A stretch of DNA of 35,484 bases from RGIG3040 sp964410675 (GCA_964410675.1 CAYPIB010000012.1:1-35484); one strand, 5' to 3'; shown: positions 26,001 to 32,570, counted from the first letter of the stretch. Notes: generated by a model from the sequence alone, not told the origin. Numbers and translations: made by a program.

Positions 26001-26277
26001 AAGAATTGCTGTAAATATGTTTTTAGATTCTCCGGAGAATTATTATGACTTTATTCTAATGGATATTTCAATGCCCGTGTTAAATGGCTATGATGCGACA
26101 AGGGAAATTCGACAATCAGAGCATCCGGATGCACAAAAAATACCAATTATTGCAATGACGGCAAATGCATATAAAGAAGATGTTGACGAAGCATTGCATG
26201 CTGGGATGAATGATCATTTAACGAAACCGATTAATATAAAAACATTATTTATGACAATTTCTAAATATTTAAAATAA
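23032..26277 (+). CDS. Orphan hybrid sensor histidine kinase with two SBP-type sensor domains
   Basis: A 1081-residue membrane sensor. In order: signal-like leader (1-26); two extracellular solute-binding-protein (SBP_bac_3) domains, about 50-280 and 300-525 (second contains VLETNHYPISFYN and YQGIVPDILKEV); one transmembrane helix 533-556; a coiled linker; a PAS domain about 580-698 ending GMMGISRDITERK; HisKA with phospho-acceptor His718 in ARMSHEIRTPLNAI; HATPase_c with N-box QILINLLSNAVKFT (828-841), DSGIGMT (Asp869) and GTGLGLSI (899-906); and a receiver domain with phospho-acceptor Asp1011 in ILMDISMPVLNGYDA and Lys in LTKPI. The architecture is EvgS/BvgS-like without the Hpt domain. AGAGGTG places the start at ATG 23032; an upstream in-frame start at 22999 lacks a site. 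No response regulator is adjacent. Ligand unknown. Confidence 0.9.
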   Translation: MRKIISTVLILAICLGIMGFQNDAAAIDDDPMMSYIEIPGITDEEITAIERLQKSDKILNFGSLDTSECFVGNDGTMQGFIPMLCDTMSTMFHIKIEPEIYEWNELILGLDNQSIDFIAELIVTEERAEKYYMTSAVSERTIVIYTKEDSYDLNTIALTRTPKIGYLENSQYSKQFKQSYNKAYEEVMVPSCEAAAQMLLDGEIDAFVNKNTSVSFFDKYEEIKSQVYSPLTYIPASLLTGNPDLKAVITAFEKYIQNGGIAYISDLYTQGTKLYKEKTVYALLTKEEIEYIDHMKKTSQHIPIVLETNHYPISFYNKKEKEYQGIVPDILKEVNALLGLEFKVVNEHDDNWETIYEMVLNGNAAMISELIHTESRENDFLWSQQPYSQTTSVFISKADYPDIGIEQVLSRNVGVVSNTSNEILYREWFPTNPPTTFNDFFSAYKALNSGEIDLFFTTEDRLLSQVNYYEDPTMKINIIIDNKIDSLFGFHKSQATLCSIMDKVQPAINTNIISGRWHSVIYDYTKEIQYWRMMIAFMAVALLFMAAAFLFVLVRRKEIKRKELEETVDDKTKELKLQILMLSTIYNAIPDLVFSKDTKSRYTSCNPSFEKFTGRPEAEIIGKNDIDIFKIDQKMADLFMQADDRVMIGRNVETIEEVITYPDGTKRLMDTRKTPLIQNNEVIGMMGISRDITERKAAEEAALVASKAKSAFLARMSHEIRTPLNAIVGMSEIAKNNMDDTDKVIWSINQILTSTEHLLAIINDILDMSKIESGKLEINNEPFCLVEAVYEVFSIIGIRCEEKNIAFDSNIKEIPNIGVLGDKLRVKQILINLLSNAVKFTSSGGNVSLMTEVLDETENNIKIGFSVSDSGIGMTKEQVGNLFVPFEQADSSIAARFGGTGLGLSISQNLVRSMGGIITVESELDVGSIFNFNVNFKKTDLINKTIPPVLDKLDLTGHRMLIVEDIEINRLIACEILSPTGLVWDEAQNGRIAVNMFLDSPENYYDFILMDISMPVLNGYDATREIRQSEHPDAQKIPIIAMTANAYKEDVDEALHAGMNDHLTKPINIKTLFMTISKYLK

Positions 26278-26390
26278 TATAATTTCCTGCCTAGAAGAAT
26301 GACACAAATAATCTTTTATGCAGGATTTTATACTGTACCAAACTCATTATTGTTACGATATTGCGATTATTATTTGCTAGGAGGAATAAA

Positions 26391-27506
26391 ATGGAACACT
26401 TTTTGGATAAGAAAAAAGGTATTGCCAATAGAGGAAATTTGGCCAGAGTTAAAAAAGTGATTAAGCGTGCCGAGGCAGGCGGTAGTCTTACAATTGCATT
26501 TATTGGCGGGTCAATTACGCAAGGGAGTCTTGCAAGTAATCCGAGACACAGCTATGCTTCAAGGGTATTTTTGTGGTGGCGGGAAAGATTTCCAAGAACA
26601 CAATTTTCATATGTAAATGCAGGAATTGGTGGTACAACGTCCCAGTTTGGTGTGGCCCGGGTGGATGAGGATGTATTAGCATATTCACCGGATTTGATCT
26701 TTGTTGAGTTTAGTGTGAATGATGACAGTACAGAATTTTTTATGGAAACATATGAGGGACTGATAAGAAGGATATATCAATCACCGAACAAACCGGCAAT
26801 TATTCTCATTCACAATGTAAATTATGATACCGGTGGAAATGCACAAATACAGCATGCTCAAATTGCAAGGCATTATGAATTGCCCGCTATTAGTATGCAA
26901 AGCGTAATTTATCCGGAGGTTGTATGCGGAAATATACAAAAATGTGAGATTACTCCGGATGGTTTGCATCCAAACAGCGTAGGCCATAGATTGGTAGCCC
27001 AAGTAATCCGGGGAGTACTAAAGGATATTTATATGGCAGCGCATATAGAAGAAAATGAATTACAAATTTTTCCTGAGCCTATGACAAAAAATGCCTACGA
27101 AAAATCTAAACGTTTTCAAAATAATAATATAAAGCCGTTTTGCAAAGGCTTTGCTGCTGATGCTTCAAAACAGACAGGGATTACAGATGTATTTAAACGC
27201 GGCTGGGAAGCAAAAAGCAAAGGTGACCGTATTGTCTTTGAAGTAGTTGGAAGTGAAATTGCCGTACAATATCGAAAAGCGGTAAAGCATCCGGCAGCAA
27301 TTGCAAGGGCGGTTATTGATGGAGATGAGCAAAACAGCATCATTTTAGATGGAAATTTTGAAGAGACGTGGGGTGATTGTCTTTATATAGAAAATCTTCT
27401 CGTGCATGGAAGTAAGGAAAAGCACTATGTCGAAATTGAAATCATTGAAGCAGAGGGTGAGGCGGTCGTGCCATTTTACTTGACTTCACTGATTGTAAGT
27501 GAATGA
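26391..27506 (+). CDS. SGNH/GDSL-family hydrolase, probable carbohydrate esterase
   Basis: A 371-residue cytoplasmic-looking hydrolase (no signal peptide visible). The nucleophile Ser41 is in FIGGSITQG, Gly in AGIGGTTSQ, Asn110 in EFSVNDDST, and the Asp190/His193 pair in TPDGLHPNSVGH, so all four SGNH blocks are present. The C-terminal 130 residues form a second, beta-rich domain (RIVFEVVGSEIAVQYR, ARAVIDGDEQ). This arrangement resembles esterases that remove acetyl groups from sugars. ATG 26391 follows AGGAGG by six bases; a TTG at 26361 is rejected. Three membrane O-acyltransferases in the same region make a role in glycan acyl turnover reasonable, but a signal peptide is lacking, so it may act on intracellular or imported sugars. 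Confidence 0.83.
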   Translation: MEHFLDKKKGIANRGNLARVKKVIKRAEAGGSLTIAFIGGSITQGSLASNPRHSYASRVFLWWRERFPRTQFSYVNAGIGGTTSQFGVARVDEDVLAYSPDLIFVEFSVNDDSTEFFMETYEGLIRRIYQSPNKPAIILIHNVNYDTGGNAQIQHAQIARHYELPAISMQSVIYPEVVCGNIQKCEITPDGLHPNSVGHRLVAQVIRGVLKDIYMAAHIEENELQIFPEPMTKNAYEKSKRFQNNNIKPFCKGFAADASKQTGITDVFKRGWEAKSKGDRIVFEVVGSEIAVQYRKAVKHPAAIARAVIDGDEQNSIILDGNFEETWGDCLYIENLLVHGSKEKHYVEIEIIEAEGEAVVPFYLTSLIVSE

Positions 27507-27551
27507 CCTTAGTGATAGTTTATAGAATAGATAGCATAATAAATAAGGATG

Positions 27552-27560
27552 TGATATACT
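27552..27560 (+). promoter_or_regulatory. Possible extended -10 promoter for the cytidylyltransferase gene
   Basis: TGATATACT gives a TGn extension with TATACT; no good -35 at 16-18 bases. It sits about 46 bases before ATG 27606. Confidence 0.35.
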
Positions 27561-27605
27561 TCTATAGAAAATTCAGCACAAGACGAGAGGAGCAGCATAA
27601 TAACA

Positions 27606-28622
27606 ATGCCTAATATATTAGCAATTATTCCTGCAAGGAGCGGTTCAAAAAGTATTAAAAATAAAAATATTAAAATGATTAATGGAAAGCCGATGATGGC
27701 TTATTCGATAGAACATGCAAAAGCGGCAAAGCATATTAATCGTATTATAGTTTCAACGGATAGTGAAGAATATGCGGAAATTGCCAGAGAATATGGAGCT
27801 GAAACCCCGTTCCTTCGTCCGGCAGAATTAGCCGGTGATGATTCTCTTGATATTGAGGTATTTATACATGCCCTTGATTTCTTAGAAAGGGAAGAAAATT
27901 ATATTCCGGATATTATTGTTCAGCTTCGCCCGACGGACCCAATCCGCAATCCTGAAGATATTGATAAAATGATTGAGATGATGCTAGAGGATGATACGGT
28001 CGATTCAGTGAGGAGTGTTGCTCTTACCGATACGGTTCCGCATAAGATGTGGTACGTTGGTGATAACAATGTAATGGAGCCGATTTTAAAAGATATTCCG
28101 GAAGCATATAATATGCCTCGTCAACAACTGCCTAAAATTTATTACCAAAATGGAAATACTGATTTGCTAAGACCTCGAAATATACGACAATATCATTCTA
28201 TGACGGGAAAAAAGATTAAAGGCTATATCATGAGTGAAATGTTTGACGTTGATACGGAAAAGGATTTTGAAAGGGCAGCAAGCTATGCCAATATTAAGCA
28301 AGGCGGTAAAATTTTCGTATTTGATATCGACGGCGTCATTGCGACGGCGCGCGGGGACTTAGATTATGGACAAGCCGGACCCAATGAGAAAATGATAAAA
28401 ATTGTAAATGAGTTGTATGATTTGGGCAATCGGATTGTATTATTTACGGCAAGGGGTTATGTTACCAAAATTGATTGGCGGCCAATTACAGAAAAGCAAA
28501 TGAAAGAGTGGGGTGTAAAACACCATGAGCTTCATTTGGGAAAACCAAACGCTGATTATTATGTCGATGATAAAATGCTAAGCTTAGATTTTTTATATAA
28601 TGAATTTGGAAAAAACAAATAA
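27606..28622 (+). CDS. CMP-sugar synthetase fused to a HAD phosphatase-like domain
   Basis: A 338-residue two-domain protein. Residues 1-225 are an acylneuraminate cytidylyltransferase (NeuA/LegF/PseF family): IIPARSGSKSIKNKNIKMI as the CTP loop, KPMMAYSIEHA, RIIVSTDSEEYAEIA, QLRPTDPIRNPEDID, YYQNGNTDLLRP and MFDVDTEKDFERA. Residues 232-338 are a HAD domain: FDIDGVIAT (Asp240, Asp242), LFTARG, GKPNADYYVDDK, all close to capsule phosphatases of the EcbF/BcbF type. It should activate a 2-keto sugar acid with CTP and perhaps dephosphorylate its precursor. The ATG has GGAG 13 bases upstream, a longer distance than usual. No NeuB-like synthase or sialyltransferase is in the window, so the sugar is unknown. 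It ends at a bidirectional terminator. Confidence 0.85.
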   Translation: MPNILAIIPARSGSKSIKNKNIKMINGKPMMAYSIEHAKAAKHINRIIVSTDSEEYAEIAREYGAETPFLRPAELAGDDSLDIEVFIHALDFLEREENYIPDIIVQLRPTDPIRNPEDIDKMIEMMLEDDTVDSVRSVALTDTVPHKMWYVGDNNVMEPILKDIPEAYNMPRQQLPKIYYQNGNTDLLRPRNIRQYHSMTGKKIKGYIMSEMFDVDTEKDFERAASYANIKQGGKIFVFDIDGVIATARGDLDYGQAGPNEKMIKIVNELYDLGNRIVLFTARGYVTKIDWRPITEKQMKEWGVKHHELHLGKPNADYYVDDKMLSLDFLYNEFGKNK

Positions 28623-28626
28623 AATG

Positions 28627-28663
28627 AAAAAGTCGTGAGAGAATATATCCTTCACGACTTTTT
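28627..28663. terminator. Bidirectional intrinsic terminator
   Basis: AAAAAGTCGTGA (28627-28638) and TCACGACTTTTT (28652-28663) form a perfect twelve-base stem with T-runs on both strands. It separates the cytidylyltransferase gene from the convergent FliD-like gene, whose stop codon touches the arm. Confidence 0.93.
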
Positions 28664-29975
28664 AGCAGTAGCTGTTAAAAAGCATTCCGCTGTATGAACT
28701 TGTAACATAAGGGTTAGCAAAATTATGTCCTGGCTTTGGGTTTTTATAAGCAGCAATTTTTTTGTCGGCATAGTCCATTGGGTTTAACGTCACTTGTTTG
28801 GCTTTTAGCTGGATGTTATCACCGAAGCTTTTTAAGGCGGAGGTGATGTTGTTGATATCTTCTGTGAGTGCAGATTGCTGGAACTGTTGTGTATTAAGCG
28901 TTAAAGTACCGTCCTCATCTGCTGTTAAACCAAGCGGTGAAAAGTCATTTTCGTAAGAAGAGGCAACATAGGCCATCTCTTTGATGAGGCGGTTGCTTTC
29001 TGCTTGTGTCTGTTTGAATTCGGCAGCAGTTTTCAAGAAATTGTTATAGCTTCCGAGTAATACCTGGACATTTTCTGTTAAGCTTTCGATATTATCCTTT
29101 AATCCAATTGTTGTTACGTCATCGGGAAAGCCGCTCAAACCATTCAAGGAAATTTCGTACATTTTTTCTATCGTAAAATGATTAGAGTAAGTACTGAAGG
29201 AGTTGCCGTTTATTTTAAATGAAGCATTGGAAGCCGGACGACTGATATGGTCTAGGCCAAAATATTCAACGATTCCGGAATTTTTGCTTGTCTGGTCATC
29301 GGAAATATGAAAGACAGACTCTTGATTTTGTTCTGCACCGGTTCGTGCGGAGGTAAGCTTTATGGCGGAATTTCCTTCGCCGTCATGCAATACTTCAGTA
29401 TTAATACCGATTTCTGCATTTTTAATTAAGCGTGACAGGCGTTCTTGTATTTGTAAATTCGTATCAGCTTCATTAATATGAAACTGGAATTCGTAGTTTA
29501 AATTATTAATCTCTATATCAAAGGAATAAGAATCAGGTGTAATACCGGTTGTTTTGGCAGAAGGAAGAAAAATGCCAAAATTTACTTGTCCGGATGCCAT
29601 GCTGTTGACTTCTAATTCAATCAAAGGGGCTTCTGTACCAGGAGGAAGAGTGCCGATAAAATTTACCGTAGCCAGTTCTTCTTTTGTGGAATAAGCTACC
29701 TTTTTGCCAAGAGTACCTAAGTCGGCATCGCTTAAGGATTCGATTGTGTTGCTTAAGGCTTTTGCATTCTCTTTCAGACTGATGGCAAAGTTTTTATAAT
29801 CTTTTGTTTCGTCAAGAATATAGAGAGGAGCATTTTTATTTAGTTTTATAATAGAATTATATACACTGCGAAGCTCACTTTTTTTATGTGTGTCCAAAGC
29901 GGTTGATTTCTTTGGGGCGTAAGATGTCAAATAATGATTGTATACGGTATTTAGTGCAGAAAAATTAACAGCCAT
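28662..29975 (-). CDS. FliD-like protein of unknown function
   Basis: A 437-residue protein without signal peptide or membrane segment. It has an N-terminal helical part (VYNSIIKLNKNAPLYIL, SLKENAKALSNTIESL), a central beta-rich part (SFDIEINNLNYEFQFHINEADTN, IQERLSRLIKNAEIGINTEV, SAIKLTSARTG) reminiscent of the hook/IN-type region of FliD and flagellins, and a helical C-terminus (VQVLLGSYNNFLKTAAEF, LGLTADEDGTLTLN, ITSALKSFGDNIQLKAKQ) like the FliD C-terminal coiled-coil. It ends SGMLFNSYC. It is therefore probably a FliD (filament-cap) relative. The start ATG 29975 has AAGGAGAGGG four bases upstream; an earlier in-frame ATG at 30026 adds basic residues. No flagellar gene is nearby, so its true role is open. 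It has its own promoter on the minus strand. Confidence 0.62.
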   Translation of the reverse strand: MAVNFSALNTVYNHYLTSYAPKKSTALDTHKKSELRSVYNSIIKLNKNAPLYILDETKDYKNFAISLKENAKALSNTIESLSDADLGTLGKKVAYSTKEELATVNFIGTLPPGTEAPLIELEVNSMASGQVNFGIFLPSAKTTGITPDSYSFDIEINNLNYEFQFHINEADTNLQIQERLSRLIKNAEIGINTEVLHDGEGNSAIKLTSARTGAEQNQESVFHISDDQTSKNSGIVEYFGLDHISRPASNASFKINGNSFSTYSNHFTIEKMYEISLNGLSGFPDDVTTIGLKDNIESLTENVQVLLGSYNNFLKTAAEFKQTQAESNRLIKEMAYVASSYENDFSPLGLTADEDGTLTLNTQQFQQSALTEDINNITSALKSFGDNIQLKAKQVTLNPMDYADKKIAAYKNPKPGHNFANPYVTSSYSGMLFNSYC

Positions 29976-30056
29976 TTGTCCCTCTCCTTTCTTCCGTGAA
30001 TGTAATAAATGCGCATCTTTGCGCAAACAAGGTATAATATGCCACTATGTAAGTCT

Positions 30057-30085
30057 AATATAACATTTTTGAAATTAACTTGCAA
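30057..30085 (-). promoter_or_regulatory. Promoter of the FliD-like gene
   Basis: On the minus strand, TTGCAA (30085-30080) and TATATT (30062-30057) are 17 bases apart, with a TGT extended -10. It looks like an ordinary sigma-A promoter rather than the sigma-28 promoter often used by flagellar genes. Transcription would start near 30050, leaving about 75 bases of leader. Confidence 0.65.
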
Positions 30086-30150
30086 TGCTATATGTTACAA
30101 AAAAAGGAAGAAAAACAGGCTGTTCTGTTGATAATTTAATGAAAAAAATA

Positions 30151-30179
30151 TTGACGTGATACAAGCAATATGATATAGT
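30151..30179 (+). promoter_or_regulatory. Promoter of rpmG-secE-nusG
   Basis: TTGACG (30151-30156), exactly 17 bases, TATAGT (30174-30179), with TGA as an extended -10. Predicted start near 30186, a leader of about 100 bases before rpmG. Confidence 0.82.
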
Positions 30180-30286
30180 TAACAGGCAAAATAAGATTCA
30201 GGTCTTTTTTTTATGCTCAAATATGGGTGATAAAACTAAACCAGTACGAAATAAAACATAGTTAAAATGGGCGCGGAGGTGGAAAA

Positions 30287-30436
30287 ATGCGTACGAGAAT
30301 TACATTAGAGTGCACAGAGTGCAAAAATCGTAACTATAACATGACTAAGGACAAAAAAGCACATCCGGATAGAATGGAAACTAAAAAGTATTGTAGATTC
30401 TGCAAGACTCATACAATGCACAAAGAAACAAAATAA
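30287..30436 (+). CDS. rpmG: 50S ribosomal protein L33
   Basis: A 49-residue protein of the large ribosomal subunit: MRTRITLECTECKNRNY at the start and YCRFCKTHTMHKETK at the end. The four cysteines (C9, C12, C36, C39) form the zinc-ribbon, so this is the zinc-containing (C+) form of L33; many bacteria also keep a cysteine-free paralogue for zinc starvation. GGAGGTGG precedes ATG 30287. It is the first gene of the rpmG-secE-nusG transcript, the usual order in Firmicutes. Confidence 0.96.
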   Translation: MRTRITLECTECKNRNYNMTKDKKAHPDRMETKKYCRFCKTHTMHKETK

Positions 30437-30464
30437 CAACCCGTTAATCGTTAGGTGAAAGGGC

Positions 30465-30680
30465 GTGAATAGTATGGGAGAAAATAAAGCACAAGATAAT
30501 CAACCGAAAGTAAGCTTTTATGAAGGCGTAAAAAACGAATTCAAAAAGATTTCATGGCCAGACAAAATGACTCTCGTTAAGCAGACAATTGCAGTAACTT
30601 CTGTTTCAGTTGTATTGGGCTGTATCATTGCTGTAATAGATTTTGCGATTCAGAATGGTATTAATTTACTGATAAAGTAA
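30465..30680 (+). CDS. secE: Preprotein translocase subunit SecE
   Basis: SecE clamps SecY in the protein-export channel of the membrane. The 68-71-residue product has the conserved amphipathic segment FYEGVKNEFKKISWPDK followed by one transmembrane helix (VTSVSVVLGCIIAVIDFAI), the short single-span form of Gram-positives. Two starts are possible: GTG 30465 with AGGTG seven bases upstream, and ATG 30474 with AAAGGG ten bases upstream. They differ by three residues and the sequence does not decide. It lies between rpmG and nusG as in most bacteria. Confidence 0.94.
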   Translation: MNSMGENKAQDNQPKVSFYEGVKNEFKKISWPDKMTLVKQTIAVTSVSVVLGCIIAVIDFAIQNGINLLIK

Positions 30681-30697
30681 GAGCGAGGGTGAAAAAC

Positions 30698-31213
30698 ATG
30701 GCAGAAGCTAATTGGTATGTAGTACATACCTATTCCGGGTATGAGAATAAAGTAAAAGCCAATATTGAAAAAACCATAGAGAACAGACATTTAGAAGAGG
30801 AAATCATTGAAGTAAGAGTTCCGATGCAGGATGTTGTCGAAATGAAAAATGGTGCGAAGAAAACCGTTCAGAAAAAGATGTTCCCTGGTTATGTTTTAAT
30901 CAATATGGTAATGAATGACGATACTTGGTACGTTGTTCGTAATACAAGAGGAGTAACCGGATTTGTAGGCCCGGGAAGTAAGCCTGTTCCGTTGACGGAC
31001 GCAGAGATGAAACCTCTTGGAATTAAAGCTGAGAATATATCAGTTGACTTTGGTGAAGGCGACAGCATTGCTGTTGTTGCTGGTGTTTGGAAGGATACCG
31101 TTGGTGTTGTTCAAAGAATGGATTTCAGTAAACAAACAGCTACAATCAATGTGGAGATGTTTGGAAGAGAAACACCGGTAGAAATCAGTTTTGCCGAAGT
31201 CCGTAAGTTATAA
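30698..31213 (+). CDS. nusG: Transcription termination/antitermination factor NusG
   Basis: NusG binds RNA polymerase and affects pausing, termination and coupling to ribosomes. The 171-residue product begins MAEANWYVVHTYSGYENKVK, has the FPGYVLINMVMNDDTWYVVR and NTRGVTGFVGPGSKPVPL segments of the NGN domain, and a C-terminal KOW domain (SIAVVAGVWKDTVGVVQRMD, then MFGRETPVEISFAEV). GAGGGTG precedes ATG 30698; the GTG at 30689 is part of that site and is not preferred. The gene lies 17 bases after secE and before a new promoter that serves rplK. Confidence 0.95.
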   Translation: MAEANWYVVHTYSGYENKVKANIEKTIENRHLEEEIIEVRVPMQDVVEMKNGAKKTVQKKMFPGYVLINMVMNDDTWYVVRNTRGVTGFVGPGSKPVPLTDAEMKPLGIKAENISVDFGEGDSIAVVAGVWKDTVGVVQRMDFSKQTATINVEMFGRETPVEISFAEVRKL

Positions 31214-31226
31214 TATAAAAATGCGG

Positions 31227-31255
31227 TTGCAATTAAATTGGAATCGCGCTAGAAT
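31227..31255 (+). promoter_or_regulatory. Promoter of rplK-rplA
   Basis: TTGCAA (31227-31232), 17 bases, TAGAAT (31250-31255). Transcription would start near 31262, placing the leader hairpin at 31314 about 50 bases into the mRNA. No terminator separates it from nusG, so read-through is also likely. Confidence 0.65.
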
Positions 31256-31313
31256 AACAGTTGACGTTCATTAGGATTTTCCTATTTGTAATAAGAAGAG
31301 ACATATATGAACC

Positions 31314-31343
31314 GTGGGAGGGATTTTGACCCGCCACTACCAC
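31314..31343 (+). promoter_or_regulatory. Putative L1-binding leader hairpin before rplK
   Basis: Outer stem GTGG (31314-31317) with CCAC (31340-31343), inner stem GGG/CCC with loop ATTTTGA, and an asymmetric internal loop of GA on the 5' side and GCCACTA on the 3' side. A near-identical element precedes rplA. Ribosomal protein L1 is known to repress the L11-L1 operon by binding an asymmetric-loop hairpin that mimics its 23S rRNA site; this placement fits. The ribosome binding site of rplK starts eight bases after the hairpin. Confidence 0.68.
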
Positions 31344-31363
31344 AATTTTTAGGAGGTGCCAAA

Positions 31364-31789
31364 ATGGCAAAAAAAGTAGTAGGATTAATTAAATTACAGA
31401 TTCCTGCTGGTAAAGCTACACCAGCGCCACCGGTTGGACCAGCACTTGGTCAGCATGGTGTAAACATTGTTGAATTTACAAAGCAGTTCAATGCAAGAAC
31501 AGCAGATAAGGGTGACTTAATCATCCCTGTTGTTATTACAGTATATGCAGATAGAAGCTTTAGTTTTATTACGAAGACTCCACCTGCTGCAGTACTTCTT
31601 AAAAAGGCTTGTAATCTTAAATCTGGTTCTGCAATCCCGAATAAGACTAAGGTTGCAACGATTTCTAAGGCTGAGGTTCAGAAAATTGCTGAGCTTAAAA
31701 TGCCTGATTTGAATGCAGCAAGCGTAGATGCAGCAATCAATATGATTGCCGGTACTGCAAGAAGTATGGGTATTACTGTAGAAGAATAA
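31364..31789 (+). CDS. rplK: 50S ribosomal protein L11
   Basis: L11 forms the stalk base of the large subunit with 23S rRNA and takes part in factor binding and the stringent response. The 141-residue product reads MAKKVVGLIKLQIPAGKATPAPPVGPALGQHGVNIVEF, then TPPAAVLLKKACNL and, at the end, AINMIAGTARSMGI. ATG 31364 has AGGAGG seven bases upstream. An in-frame ATG at 31307 would add 19 residues by reading through the leader hairpin, and the added residues are foreign to L11, so it is rejected. Confidence 0.97.
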   Translation: MAKKVVGLIKLQIPAGKATPAPPVGPALGQHGVNIVEFTKQFNARTADKGDLIIPVVITVYADRSFSFITKTPPAAVLLKKACNLKSGSAIPNKTKVATISKAEVQKIAELKMPDLNAASVDAAINMIAGTARSMGITVEE

Positions 31790-31817
31790 TTCGGTAAGAA
31801 AAACAGCAAATAGTATG

Positions 31818-31848
31818 CGTGGGAGGAGTGAAAGCTCCGCCACTACCA
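31818..31848 (+). promoter_or_regulatory. Putative L1-binding hairpin before rplA (second copy)
   Basis: Outer stem GTGG (31818-31821) with CCAC (31845-31848), inner stem GGAG/CTCC with loop TGAAAG, and the same internal loop bases as the rplK copy (GA and GCCACTA). The inner stems differ in sequence but both pair, which supports a conserved RNA fold. It ends two bases before the AGGAGG of rplA, so a bound protein would hinder ribosome access. Confidence 0.68.
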
Positions 31849-31864
31849 CAAGGAGGTAAACAAA

Positions 31865-32570
31865 ATGAAACATGGTAAAAAATATTTGGAAGCTGCAAAG
31901 TTAGTTGATCGTACCGTTCAGTACGAAGCAGCAGAAGCAATCGGTCTTGTTAAGAAGACAGCAGTTGCTAAATTTGATGAAACAGTTGAAGTTCATATTA
32001 GAACAGGATGTGATGGTCGTCATGCAGATCAGCAGATTCGTGGTGCCGTTGTATTACCAAACGGAACCGGTAAAGATGTTAAAGTTTTAGTGTTCGCAAA
32101 AGGCGATAAAGTTGCAGAGGCAGAAGCTGCTGGTGCAGATTTTGTTGGCGGCGATGAGCTGATTCCAAAAATCCAAAAAGATGGCTGGTTAGATTTTGAT
32201 GTTGTTGTTGCTACACCTGATATGATGGGTGTTGTTGGACGTCTTGGTAAAGTACTTGGACCAAAAGGATTAATGCCAAATCCTAAAGCTGGTACCGTAA
32301 CAATGGACGTTACAAAAGCANNNNNNNNNNAAGGCTGTGAATGAAATTAAGGCTGGTAAAATTGAATATAGACTAGACAAGTCTAATATTATTCATGTTC
32401 CTGTTGGAAAAGCTTCTTTCACCGAAGAGAAGTTACAGGAAAACTTTGATGCTTTAATGGAAGCAATTGTGAAAGCAAGACCAAGTGTATTAAAAGGACA
32501 ATTTTTAAAGAGTGTTACTCTTTCTACAACAATGGGTCCAGGTGTAAAAGTCAGCACAGCTAAGTACTAA
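31865..32570 (+). CDS. rplA: 50S ribosomal protein L1, interrupted by an assembly gap
   Basis: L1 binds 23S rRNA at the mobile stalk near the E site and represses its own operon. The first part (31865-32320, 152 codons) runs from MKHGKKYLEAAKLVDRTVQY through DGWLDFDVVVATPDMMGVVGRLGKVLGPKGLMPNPKAGTVT, ending VTKA. After ten N the second part (32331-32570) reads KAVNEIKAGKIEYRLDKS and ends KVSTAKY. The two halves are in different frames only because the N-run is a placeholder. Relatives read VTKAVNEIKAGK without extra residues, so both sides seem to encode the same Lys-Ala. The gene is therefore almost certainly intact in the genome. GGAGG lies nine bases upstream of ATG 31865. Confidence 0.93.
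32321..32330. other. Run of ten N (scaffold join)
   Basis: Ten undetermined bases inside rplA. The flanks end ACAAAAGCA and begin AAGGCTGTG, coding for the same Lys-Ala with different codons. The N count is a convention and not a measured length. Confidence 0.99.

Larger units (their letters stand above)
29976..30286. other. 311-base divergent intergenic region
   Basis: No gene was found. It holds the minus-strand promoter of the FliD-like gene (30057-30085), a short hairpin TGCGCA-TCTT-TGCGCA (30010-30025) in that gene's leader, and the plus-strand promoter of the rpmG operon (30151-30179). The remaining 107 bases before rpmG show only an AT-rich leader with an eight-T run and no clear structure. 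Confidence 0.7.

Noticed and set aside
26286..26330. CCTGC and GCAGG as a possible terminator after the kinase gene
   Set aside because: Only five base pairs with a loop of nearly thirty bases and no proper T-run; not a credible terminator.
31517..31873. Open minus-strand frame of 118 codons against rplK
   Set aside because: Antisense to a ribosomal protein gene, without promoter or ribosome binding site.
32331..32570. Frameshift in rplA
   Set aside because: The frame change coincides with ten N of arbitrary length, and both halves are intact L1 sequence; this is an assembly artefact and not a pseudogene.
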